Origin: a virus
Strand: one strand, 5' to 3'
Virus record (IMG/VR): IMGVR_UViG_3300025816_000080
Location: 1-21,620 of that record
DNA length: 21,620 nucleotides
In this document: one piece after another, positions 6,891 to 12,100 of the stretch
How the letters are laid out: each line of letters opens with the position of its first letter
How positions within the stretch are numbered: position 1 is the stretch's first letter
Program-made: the position numbers and the translations under genes
Notes under the pieces: model-generated
What the model saw: only the letters and a program-made list of their open reading frames with translations
Told to the model about the DNA's origin: nothing
Database searches by the model: none

Positions 6891-7181
6891 CTAGTTTAGC
6901 CTTTCGATTAATTGAGTAATATCATATTTATAATATTTACTTAAAACAAATAATCTAGCTGTTGTTGTTGTTATACCTTTTTCAAATTTATATAAAGCAA
7001 ATACTGATGCAAAATATAAAGGATTATCGCCTACTACTGCCTCTGCAGTAATATCTTTTTTAAGTCTAATATGTTTAAATTTTAGACCTATTATTTGATC
7101 TAAAAGCTTATGACTAGGTTTTTTCTTAAAATCCTCAATCATGCCTTTAATCATATAATCTGTTTTTACTTGTTTATTCAT
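6891..7181 (-). CDS. Degenerate XRE-type HTH protein
   Basis: A 96-residue protein whose C-terminal 65 residues follow the XRE helix pattern: LKFKHIRLKKDITAEAV, then SVFALYKFEKGI, then a last helix with YYKYDITQLI. The FEKG turn after the recognition helix is the usual mark of XRE proteins. The helix-turn-helix contains an unusual insert, so it may bind DNA in a changed way. The N-terminal 30 residues are basic. It starts with RBS context AACTAGAAAGG, repeated before two other genes of this operon. It could be a second transcription regulator beside the one at 9638, for instance for late control; this is inference. Confidence 0.5.
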   Translation of the reverse strand: MNKQVKTDYMIKGMIEDFKKKPSHKLLDQIIGLKFKHIRLKKDITAEAVVGDNPLYFASVFALYKFEKGITTTTARLFVLSKYYKYDITQLIERLN

Positions 7182-7191
7182 GTTTTCCTTT

Positions 7192-7491
7192 CTAGTTTAA
7201 TACAGAATGACCACGACCTTTAAGGCATGATCTATACATATTAGGATAATTATAATTAGCTTTAGGAGATAGCCATAAAACACCTGGTCTAAAGTAATAA
7301 TTATAAACATACTTGCCACCCTCAACTAATGTATTTGTATTATCTTTTGCTAAAGTTTTACAATGCTGTAAATCGTTTGTAAGTTCTACAGCTTTTGTAT
7401 TATCAAATGTACCACTTCTGCCTGAGGTATCAACGACAGGCTTATACGCACAGGCTTGTAGCAATATAATTACGCATAGCATTTTCTTCAT
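7192..7491 (-). CDS. Small lipoprotein (host envelope)
   Basis: A 99-residue protein with a lipoprotein signal: basic MKKM start, hydrophobic core, and lipobox LLQAC with the acylated cysteine at 14. The mature part has two further cysteines (residues 44 and 93) and ends CLKGRGHSVLN. I recall similar GRGHSVLN lipoproteins in marine bacteria and phages, sometimes called glycine-zipper family, without known function. Being in the early operon, it likely changes the host envelope during infection. Blocking superinfection, as small phage lipoproteins such as the T5 receptor blocker do, is one option. The gene starts inside the 3' end of the next upstream gene (50-base overlap). Confidence 0.7.
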   Translation of the reverse strand: MKKMLCVIILLQACAYKPVVDTSGRSGTFDNTKAVELTNDLQHCKTLAKDNTNTLVEGGKYVYNYYFRPGVLWLSPKANYNYPNMYRSCLKGRGHSVLN

Positions 7492-7663
7492 ATTTTTTCC
7501 TTTCTAGTTTTAACTTTCTTTTATATTCTTTTAATGTAGTTGCTTGAATCTTATCCATTAATTCATAAACCTCTATAAAGAATGGGTTATTATCTCCAAA
7601 TGTCCATCTTCTCTTAACAGATATTTTGTTTATAAATTTAAGCCTTTGTTCCTTTAACGACAT
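7442..7663 (-). CDS. Small basic protein of unknown function
   Basis: A 73-residue Lys/Arg-rich protein beginning MSLKEQRLKF. The start at 7663 is chosen over an upstream in-frame ATG because AAGGAG lies 7 bases before it. Its C-terminal part overlaps the lipoprotein start by 50 bases in another frame; there the coding pattern (KLERKKYEEN) is likely constrained by two frames and by the shared AACTAGAAAGG leader. It has no recognised motif. The overlap with the upstream gene (26 bases) suggests translational coupling. Unknown function. Confidence 0.5.
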   Translation of the reverse strand: MSLKEQRLKFINKISVKRRWTFGDNNPFFIEVYELMDKIQATTLKEYKRKLKLERKKYEENAMRNYIATSLCV

Positions 7664-7826
7664 TATGATCTCCTTTCTCTGCATTTTCTTTATCTAATAA
7701 AACTAATTCTTTTTCTATTTGATTTATTAACTTATCCAAATCTGATTTTAAATCATGATAAGTGACTAATCTTTCAATTAACCTTACCTTTTTAAATGAA
7801 TAATTTATTTCTTTATCTAAACTCAT
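7638..7826 (-). CDS. Small charged coiled-coil-like protein
   Basis: A 62-residue protein beginning MSLDKEIN. The start at 7826 is supported by AGGAG about 7 bases upstream and by ATGA overlap with the stop of the 35-residue membrane peptide. It is strongly helical, with a heptad-like DLDKLINQIEKELVLLDKEN stretch that suggests a short coiled coil. No motif or family is recognised. It overlaps the downstream gene by 26 bases. It may work with the membrane peptide encoded just ahead of it, by coupling only. Confidence 0.5.
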   Translation of the reverse strand: MSLDKEINYSFKKVRLIERLVTYHDLKSDLDKLINQIEKELVLLDKENAEKGDHNVVKGTKA

Positions 7827-7930
7827 ATTATTACTCCTATTATTAAACCAACTACAAAACATAACCATTCTCGTCTATAATATAGTTCTATTGCTTTCCA
7901 ATCGCTTTTAGTTTTGCCGAATATCAACAT
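7823..7930 (-). CDS. 35-residue single-helix membrane peptide
   Basis: A 35-residue gene starting at the ATG whose complement is 7928-7930, with GGAG about 8 bases upstream. The product has a polar N-terminal half (KTKSDWKAIELYYRREW) and a C-terminal membrane helix (LCFVVGLIIGVII). Its TGA overlaps the next ATG (ATGA), and its first 23 bases overlap the end of the DUF7694 gene. Both junctions and the fine RBS argue for a real gene despite its size. Function unknown; a host-membrane modifier is one option. Confidence 0.5.
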   Translation of the reverse strand: MLIFGKTKSDWKAIELYYRREWLCFVVGLIIGVII

Positions 7931-8447
7931 CTGTTGTCTCCTCTATTTTTCTTTGTCCTGTTTTATTATAACCACCTTTTAATTCTTCCTTAATAACTGA
8001 TCTAGTATTCCAACCAAAAGGTATTTTGTAATCTTTAGGAAATACAAAAAGATGATATTGATTAGCTGTATCTACCAATCTATCCTCGTTAGGATAAATT
8101 TCTACTGCTTCACAATCTACACCTACTAACTCATTCTTAATTTGTTGTAAGTGTCTCCAATCATGAATTGAGGTTTTATCTCTATTCTTTATAGATATAT
8201 AAGTCATTTGACCTTTAAGTTCTTTATCATGAATTTGCCAATCTGCTTGCTTACCTCTAAAAACCATAACTATATAAATATTGTTTTCGTAAGTATCACA
8301 ATCAAACATTTCGTGATAATATCTTTTTGCTTCTTTCCATGAAAATTTAAGTTTTGTAAGATTATAAACAAAATCCTGACAATACTTAATTCTATCTTTC
8401 ATGGGTAAGTCGTAAATCTTATGTATAGTTTTATGAAATTTATTCAT
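7908..8447 (-). CDS. DUF7694 domain protein
   Basis: A 179-residue protein carrying the conserved block of DUF7694 phage proteins: HDWRHLQQIKNELVG at 95-109, then AVEIYPNEDRLVDTANQYH at about 114-132, then IPFGWNTRSV. The family is widespread in phages, often in early or replication regions, and its function is not known to me. The N-terminal 60 residues are helical and possibly family-specific. Its ATG overlaps the stop of the upstream gene by one base and its end overlaps the membrane peptide gene. Confidence 0.7.
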   Translation of the reverse strand: MNKFHKTIHKIYDLPMKDRIKYCQDFVYNLTKLKFSWKEAKRYYHEMFDCDTYENNIYIVMVFRGKQADWQIHDKELKGQMTYISIKNRDKTSIHDWRHLQQIKNELVGVDCEAVEIYPNEDRLVDTANQYHLFVFPKDYKIPFGWNTRSVIKEELKGGYNKTGQRKIEETTDVDIRQN

Positions 8448-8710
8448 TATTTTTTCTCCTTTGAGTTAAGCGAAAATGTTTTATCTTCAAACAAATCCGA
8501 TTTTATTATTTGGCCTTTAGAGAACCAAATTCTAGTTGTTAAACCATAAATACTCTCATCATATAAATCCCATGTATTATTAAAGAGTTCTGGTTTAAGG
8601 CTCAAAAGATAATCTGAAAATTCTTCAACTGATTTAAATTCTTTAGTTATCTTTGTAGCTTTATTAATTATATTAACTTCTTTAGGTATGTTGTGTTCGC
8701 ATATATCCAT
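8447..8710 (-). CDS. Unknown early protein after hairpin leader
   Basis: An 87-residue protein with no recognised motif. It contains VEEFSDYLLSLKPELFNN and a TTRIWFSKGQII segment. It has two cues of strong expression: an AAGGAG ribosome site 6 bases before ATG, and a stable hairpin (8729-8750) just ahead of it. It is followed by the DUF7694 gene in one-base overlap. Function unknown. Confidence 0.6.
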   Translation of the reverse strand: MDICEHNIPKEVNIINKATKITKEFKSVEEFSDYLLSLKPELFNNTWDLYDESIYGLTTRIWFSKGQIIKSDLFEDKTFSLNSKEKK

Positions 8711-8728
8711 TATATTCTCCTTTAGTTA

Positions 8729-8750
8729 AGGGTGGCTTTTACACCACCCT
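8729..8750 (-). other. Intercistronic hairpin preceding an RBS
   Basis: AGGGTGG (8729-8735) and CCACCCT (8744-8750) form a perfect 7-base stem with an 8-base loop in the only sizeable gap inside the leftward operon. Read leftward it is followed by TTAACTAAAGGAGAATATAATG-type sequence rather than a T tract, so it is not a plain terminator. The same layout is found at 20420-20463 on the other strand. A role in transcript processing, 5'-end stability or partial termination is likely. Confidence 0.6.
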
Positions 8751-8758
8751 GATTTAAT

Positions 8759-9103
8759 TTAGTCAGCTCTTGATGTCATATAAGATTTAAAACCAGCATC
8801 TCTAAAAATTTTAGCGTATGCTGATGCACCTTCTTCTTTACAATCCATTGACTGACCATTGTGTTTAGATGGATTATTTAAGTAAAGACCTTTAGGATAA
8901 TGTTTTCTAAATCCTAAATCTTTTAATTTTTTTCCGATTTTAGAATTTGATCTAATATCAAAAATAACAACTCCAGCAAAGCCACAATACATTGGTTCAC
9001 CATATTTGTTTCCACCTGTGTTTTTATTCCAATCTTCTAAAAATTTTTCTAATGCTTTTTTAGAAGCTTCTAGACCTTTTAAATGTAAATCTAAAATATC
9101 CAT
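8759..9103 (-). CDS. Conserved phage protein of unknown function
   Basis: A 114-residue protein with a layout I recognise from phages and plasmids but cannot name: PMYCGFAGVVIFDIR near residues 37-51, then LGFRKHYPKGLYLNNPSK, then GQSMDCKEEGASAYAKIF and an end in SRAD (SRLD in others). The conserved SMDxKExGAxAxAxxL helix and the strand pattern suggest a compact alpha/beta fold. No catalytic motif is clear. It is second gene of the leftward operon, coupled by one-base overlap to the ArdC-N-like gene. A role in counter-defence or DNA maintenance is guesswork from context. Confidence 0.65.
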   Translation of the reverse strand: MDILDLHLKGLEASKKALEKFLEDWNKNTGGNKYGEPMYCGFAGVVIFDIRSNSKIGKKLKDLGFRKHYPKGLYLNNPSKHNGQSMDCKEEGASAYAKIFRDAGFKSYMTSRAD

Positions 9104-9348
9104 TATTTACTCTCCTTTCTAAACTCTATTTGTGATTCGTGAAATACAGGGTATGATCTAAATTCGTTTTCTTTACCCTCTGAAACCATTCTAGAAAGTT
9201 TGCAAACTGCTTTAGAACCTTTAATAACTTTTGCTTTAAGTTTTCTAGCTTGATTAAAAGTACAAAAACCACCTTTAAGATTAGTAGCTTCTAATTTTTC
9301 AAGATTTTTTCCTGAAAAAGTTTGTTTAGTATATATATTATAGTACAT
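9103..9348 (-). CDS. ArdC N-terminal-like mini protein (anti-restriction candidate)
   Basis: An 81-residue protein, first gene of the leftward operon. Residues 28-47 (FCTFNQARKLKAKVIKGSKA) resemble the ArdC N-domain pattern in which a T-F-x-Q-A segment is followed by a V-x-K-G-x-K turn. Residues 67-75 (PVFHESQIE) resemble the VFNxxQ segment that ends that domain. ArdC proteins bind ssDNA and protect incoming plasmid DNA from restriction; they usually add a metallopeptidase domain, which is absent here. It has AAGGAG 9 bases before ATG. Being the most promoter-proximal gene fits an early anti-host role. Similarity is by eye, so I hold it as a candidate. Confidence 0.45.
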   Translation of the reverse strand: MYYNIYTKQTFSGKNLEKLEATNLKGGFCTFNQARKLKAKVIKGSKAVCKLSRMVSEGKENEFRSYPVFHESQIEFRKESK

Positions 9349-9409
9349 GTTTTTTTCTCCTTATTAGTTATTCACTAATTAATCATGATTTTCAGATATA
9401 AGTAAATAG

Positions 9410-9460
9410 TTAATAAAGCCTATGTAATAACACTTTTAGCGTGTTATTTATTAATAAAGC
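9410..9460. repeat. Dyad flanked by 10-base direct repeats
   Basis: AATAACAC (9426-9433) and GTGTTATT (9441-9448) form a perfect 8-base dyad with a 7-base spacer. It is flanked by identical TTAATAAAGC copies at 9410-9419 and 9451-9460, with a third TTAATAAA at 9468. The arrangement could be a second operator, a transcript hairpin ahead of the ArdC-like gene, or an iteron-like origin element. It is not followed by a T run in either direction that would make a strong terminator. Confidence 0.5.
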
Positions 9461-9509
9461 AAAAATATTAATAAAAAGTAAATTAATTTGTATATACTTA
9501 CACTAGAGT

Positions 9510-9566
9510 TTAAATAGATTGCAGATAATGATTAAATCGGATAAAAAAGAAATTGAGTGTATTCAT
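9510..9566 (-). CDS. Possible 18-residue leader peptide
   Basis: A leftward 18-codon frame starts at 9566 with GGGAG five bases before ATG, in the string AACTAGAAAGGGAGCATAATG. This repeats the AACTAGAAAGG leader used before three genes of the leftward operon. The product (MNTLNFFFIRFNHYLQSI) resembles no family. It may be a leader peptide controlling the operon, a relic, or chance. Evidence is the ribosome site and the repeat only. Confidence 0.22.
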   Translation of the reverse strand: MNTLNFFFIRFNHYLQSI

Positions 9567-9590
9567 TATGCTCCCTTTCTAGTTATAAAT

Positions 9591-9617
9591 GGGGTAAGTT
9601 TCCGATTTTCTTACCCC
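9591..9617. promoter_or_regulatory. Perfect dyad GGGGTAAG/CTTACCCC, operator candidate
   Basis: Two perfect 8-base arms (9591-9598, 9610-9617) are separated by 11 bases, so the arm centres are 19 bases (about two helical turns) apart. That suits a dimeric XRE repressor. It lies 21 bases before the regulator gene start, ahead of its AGGA ribosome site, and a TATAAA box at 9584-9589 would place transcription start in the left arm. It is not followed by T on either side, so a terminator is unlikely. Autoregulation is the simplest reading. Confidence 0.5.
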
Positions 9618-9637
9618 ACAAACTCACAGGAAAATAA

Positions 9638-9994
9638 ATGGATAATAGAACAAGGATAGCTTCAATGCTTGTGGCTCATAGGTATGCTAAAAATTTAACT
9701 CAAACTAAAGTAAGTAAAAAGTTAGGAGTGACTTTTCAGCAAGTTCAAAAGTATGAGAGAATGATTAATAAAATAACATCAGATAAGTTAATAGAGTTCT
9801 GTAATGCTTTAGATATAAGATTACAAACTTTTCAAGATGGCGACCCTTATCAAGTTTTAGATGGTGCTGATATTTCTATTCTTAAAAAAGAAAAAGCTTT
9901 AAGTATTATTGAAAGTCTGTCGGAAAGATTTGATAAACCTTTATTATTAACTAAAGAAATGGAGATAACAAATGATCAAAGTTCAAGTAGATAA
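9638..9994 (+). CDS. XRE-family HTH transcription regulator (repressor candidate)
   Basis: A 118-residue protein with an XRE helix-turn-helix at about residues 6-62: LTQTKVSKKLGVTFQQVQKYERMINKI. The FQQVQKYE recognition helix is typical of alphaproteobacterial members. No peptidase domain for SOS cleavage is present, so if it is a repressor it is not induced like lambda CI. It is the first gene of the rightward operon, next to the divergent dyad at 9591, in the usual place of an immunity or early-gene regulator. It could be a repressor of lysogeny or simply a timing switch for early genes. The last 23 bases overlap the next gene. Confidence 0.82.
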   Translation: MDNRTRIASMLVAHRYAKNLTQTKVSKKLGVTFQQVQKYERMINKITSDKLIEFCNALDIRLQTFQDGDPYQVLDGADISILKKEKALSIIESLSERFDKPLLLTKEMEITNDQSSSR

Positions 9995-10238
9995 AGTATG
10001 GCTTGGAAAAGTAAGTGTAAGAGATTACATTTATAAGAAAGCTTTAAGAAAAAAGGAAAGTCTAGGTATAGTTCATGGTAAAGAATATATGTGGATTCCT
10101 TATGAAAAATTAAAATCTGCTAAATCTTACACAGAAGCTAGTTTTAAAAGCAAGTTTAATGGGAAAGAATATAGACTTGTAGATTTTGATTGGAAACCTT
10201 ATAAAGAAGATAATAGCAAACAGGAGAAATTATTATGA
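9972..10238 (+). CDS. Unknown early protein
   Basis: An 88-residue, Lys-rich protein with no recognised family. It has VWLGKVSVRDYIYKKALRK at the N-terminus and an aromatic-rich EYMWIPYEKL segment followed by EYRLVDFDWKPY. The start has GGAG 7-8 bases upstream, within the end of the regulator gene. It overlaps the next gene by four bases (ATGA type). Such genes following the repressor often act in replication or regulation, but nothing in this sequence shows it. Confidence 0.6.
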   Translation: MIKVQVDKVWLGKVSVRDYIYKKALRKKESLGIVHGKEYMWIPYEKLKSAKSYTEASFKSKFNGKEYRLVDFDWKPYKEDNSKQEKLL

Positions 10239-10516
10239 GTGGAGAAGAATTTTTAGATATTCCTAAAACTGATGAAACTCAACAATCTACACCTGAAGAA
10301 AATTATTTTTCAAGGTCTAAAAATCAATGGCTTTTAGTTTCGGATATGTCCGATATGCATGTTCGTAGAGCATTTAAAAGATTGTTAAGAATGATTAGGC
10401 TAGGAACACTTATAGAGTTATCTGATTATGACCCTAAAAATGATTCTATAATAAAAGAAGAAATATCTTTTATTGAAAATCATCTTAATAAGATAAAGGA
10501 AAAATTAAGTGACTGA
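10235..10516 (+). CDS. Unknown early protein
   Basis: A 93-residue protein with a polar N-terminus (EEFLDIPKTDETQQSTPEEN), a basic helix (HVRRAFKRLLRMIRLG) in the middle and an acidic-basic helical C-terminus. A good GGAG site lies 8 bases before ATG. It overlaps the preceding gene by four bases and the following one by eight. No domain is recognised; the basic helix could contact nucleic acid or protein. Confidence 0.6.
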   Translation: MSGEEFLDIPKTDETQQSTPEENYFSRSKNQWLLVSDMSDMHVRRAFKRLLRMIRLGTLIELSDYDPKNDSIIKEEISFIENHLNKIKEKLSD

Positions 10517-10889
10517 ACTCAAAGAAGAACACTTTGAAGTAATAGATAGAAATAGGCATAGACGACATGAAGAAATGAAAAAACAAGATAAGATTAGATT
10601 TGATAAATTAAGACAAATCGGTTGTATAGCCTGTTCTAAAAGAGGTCTTTTTTCGGAGCCTGTAATACATCATATTAGAAAACATACAGGCTTGGGTTTA
10701 AGACCACCACATACTGATACAATACCTTTATGTCCACAACATCATAATATGGGGAATGAATCAGTACATTTAAATAAAAAAAAGTTTTATTCTTTATTCG
10801 GAACAGAGTATGAACTTTTAGAAGAAACAAATCAAAAAATTAAACAACTAGAAAAGGAAGATATATTTTATGACAAAGGAAACGAATAA
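10509..10889 (+). CDS. Ref-like HNH nuclease
   Basis: A 126-residue protein with the zinc-HNH layout of the Ref family (P1 Ref is a RecA-dependent DNA nuclease). It shows GCIACSKRG (Cys39, Cys42), VIHHIRKHTGLGLRPPH (His54, His55, His68), and TIPLCPQHHNMGNESVH (Cys75, His78, His79, His87). These residues hold zinc and the active site. The start is GTG at 10509, with an AAGGA site about 9 bases before it; later starts would cut into the basic N-terminal helix. It overlaps both neighbours. In the early operon it may process recombination intermediates or help resolve replication forks. RecA dependence is inference from the family. Confidence 0.78.
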   Translation: MTELKEEHFEVIDRNRHRRHEEMKKQDKIRFDKLRQIGCIACSKRGLFSEPVIHHIRKHTGLGLRPPHTDTIPLCPQHHNMGNESVHLNKKKFYSLFGTEYELLEETNQKIKQLEKEDIFYDKGNE

Positions 10890-11682
10890 ATTTCATGCAT
10901 TACAATTATTTACAGATACATTTACTGCTGAAACTGTCCATTTAACTAACGAAGCTATAGGAATATATATTAGGCTATTAAGCTTTGCATGGACTAAAAA
11001 TGCTAAACCCTTTACTACTGAAAATGCTTATAGAATTTGTCAATGTAAAACAGATGATTGTTGCATAAATGTCTATGAAGTTTTGCAAGAATTTTTTATA
11101 TTAAATACAGAAGATAAAGAAAATCGTAATAAAAATACATGGACACAAAAGAGATTAGTACATGAACATGAGTATTTAACTAATAAATACAACGCTAGAG
11201 CAGAAGCTGGTAAAAAAGGGGGTCTAGCAAAAAGAGATTTAGCTACAAGCAAAACTCAAGCACCTATACCTATACCTAAACCTATACCTAATGATAAATA
11301 TGATAGTCAGTTTGAGCAAGCTTGGAAAGATTTATTAAAAAAAAGAGGTTCTAAATATAAGGCTCATGAAATATGGCTTAAATTATGGAGTAAAGGAATA
11401 TTAAAAGAAACAGACTTTCCTATGTTAATTAGTAGTTATAATTCTCAAATTAGAGAAATAGAGGATAATAAATTTATTCCTCATTTTTCTACTTGGTTAT
11501 CTCAAAGAAGATGGGAAATTTCAGATGACGAAGAAAAAGTTCAAGATATAATTTCTAGGCTTAAAAAACTAGGATATGTTCATTATGCTACAGATGGTAC
11601 ATTTGAGAAATTTAGTAAAGATGGTAAATATTATAAAATAGATAGATTAGATGAAAAACATCAAATTCAATTAATTCAATGA
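10870..11682 (+). CDS. DUF1376 replication initiation protein
   Basis: A 270-residue protein. Residues about 9-100 match the DUF1376 domain of phage replication proteins: LQLFTDTFTAETVHLTNEAIGIYIRLLSFAW, then VLQEFFIL and the W-x-x-KRL-x-x-E helix, then RAEAGKKGGLAKR. A proline linker PIPIPKPIP at 132-140 follows. The C-terminal part (about 145-215) with FEQAWKDLLKKRG, AHEIWLKLW and FIPHFSTWLSQRRWE is the helicase-loader-like region common to such proteins. It likely binds the phage origin and brings in host DnaB. The linker is encoded by hexanucleotide repeats (11263-11292). It sits in the early operon after the HNH gene with 20 bases of overlap. Confidence 0.85.
   Translation: MTKETNKFHALQLFTDTFTAETVHLTNEAIGIYIRLLSFAWTKNAKPFTTENAYRICQCKTDDCCINVYEVLQEFFILNTEDKENRNKNTWTQKRLVHEHEYLTNKYNARAEAGKKGGLAKRDLATSKTQAPIPIPKPIPNDKYDSQFEQAWKDLLKKRGSKYKAHEIWLKLWSKGILKETDFPMLISSYNSQIREIEDNKFIPHFSTWLSQRRWEISDDEEKVQDIISRLKKLGYVHYATDGTFEKFSKDGKYYKIDRLDEKHQIQLIQ
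11263..11292 (+). repeat. Hexanucleotide repeats inside replication gene
   Basis: Five hexamers stand in tandem: CCTATA, CCTATA, CCTAAA, CCTATA, CCTAAT. They encode the PIPIPKPIPN linker between the two halves of the replication protein. The repeat could be only a linker expansion, but lambda-type initiators carry their origin iterons inside the initiator gene, so the array may mark an origin. Confidence 0.6.
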
Positions 11683-11813
11683 AAGCTTTATTAAGAATAT
11701 TTAGGTATTGCAGAATAAGAATAATTAAATTAAGTATTGAAAATAGACAACTTAAACTGCAAATAGAATATTTAAGGGCTACATTAAATAAAGATGAATA
11801 TACGAAGCATTAA
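11679..11813 (+). CDS. 44-residue basic helical peptide
   Basis: A 44-residue gene starting in ATGA overlap with the stop of the replication gene. Its end overlaps the start of the HExxH gene by 20 bases. The product (start MKALLRIFRYCRIRIIK) is basic in the first half and has a heptad-like IENRQLKLQIEYLRATL helix in the second. Overlaps at both ends and the lack of other coding in this gap support it. It has no recognised family; a small DNA- or partner-binding coiled coil is plausible. Confidence 0.45.
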   Translation: MKALLRIFRYCRIRIIKLSIENRQLKLQIEYLRATLNKDEYTKH

Positions 11814-12099
11814 ATATGGCAGAAAAAAGATTAAAATTAAATATGAAATATTAAAAAATTTATATGGATTTTATGAGCCTAATAAAAACTTGCTTGTATT
11901 TGATAAAAGGGTAAAAGGAATAAAGTTGTTTAATACGATAATGCACGAATTATTTCACATAATAATTAATCATTCAGGAATAGATGTAAATGGTAGAGGA
12001 GAAGAACCTATAGCACAAGCTATTGGAGATGGTTATGAAAAAGTATTTAAACAAAATCCTAATCTATGGAAATCACTAACTAAACTATTAAAAGGATAA
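11794..12099 (+). CDS. HExxH zinc metalloprotease-like protein
   Basis: A 101-residue protein with a zinc peptidase motif HELFH at 51-55 in the helix FNTIMHELFHIIINH. A downstream Glu-rich GRGEEPIAQAIGDG segment could supply the third ligand (Glu70 or 71). The first 40 residues form a YxPNKNLLVFD-type strand region. Size and order recall ImmA/IrrE-like or SprT-like minimal peptidases. ImmA proteins cleave phage repressors, so one possible target is the XRE protein at 9638; this is inference. A good ribosome site is not evident because the start lies in the preceding gene. The stop is one base before the ParB-like gene. Confidence 0.65.
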   Translation: MNIRSIKYGRKKIKIKYEILKNLYGFYEPNKNLLVFDKRVKGIKLFNTIMHELFHIIINHSGIDVNGRGEEPIAQAIGDGYEKVFKQNPNLWKSLTKLLKG

Positions 12100-12100
12100 T

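Larger units (their letters stand above)
9349..9637. promoter_or_regulatory. Divergent control region between the two early operons
   Basis: This 289-base AT-rich gap separates the leftward and rightward early operons. It contains a dyad GGGGTAAG/CTTACCCC (9591-9617), a dyad AATAACAC/GTGTTATT (9426-9448), ATTAGT/ACTAAT (9363-9379), and 10-base palindromes AATCATGATT (9381-9390) and AAATTAATTT (9480-9489). Direct repeats TTAATAAAGC lie at 9410 and 9451. Possible rightward -10 boxes are TATACT 9493, GATAAT 9524 and TATAAA 9584, but none has a convincing -35, so promoters are not placed. Operators for the XRE protein, and perhaps an origin, are likely here. Confidence 0.6.

Noticed and set aside
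9349-9637. Firm sigma70 promoter positions
   Set aside because: Several -10-like boxes exist, as expected in AT-rich DNA, but none has a convincing -35 at 16-18 bases.
11263-11292. CRISPR-like repeat array
   Set aside because: Only five adjacent hexamers with no spacers, inside a coding gene.
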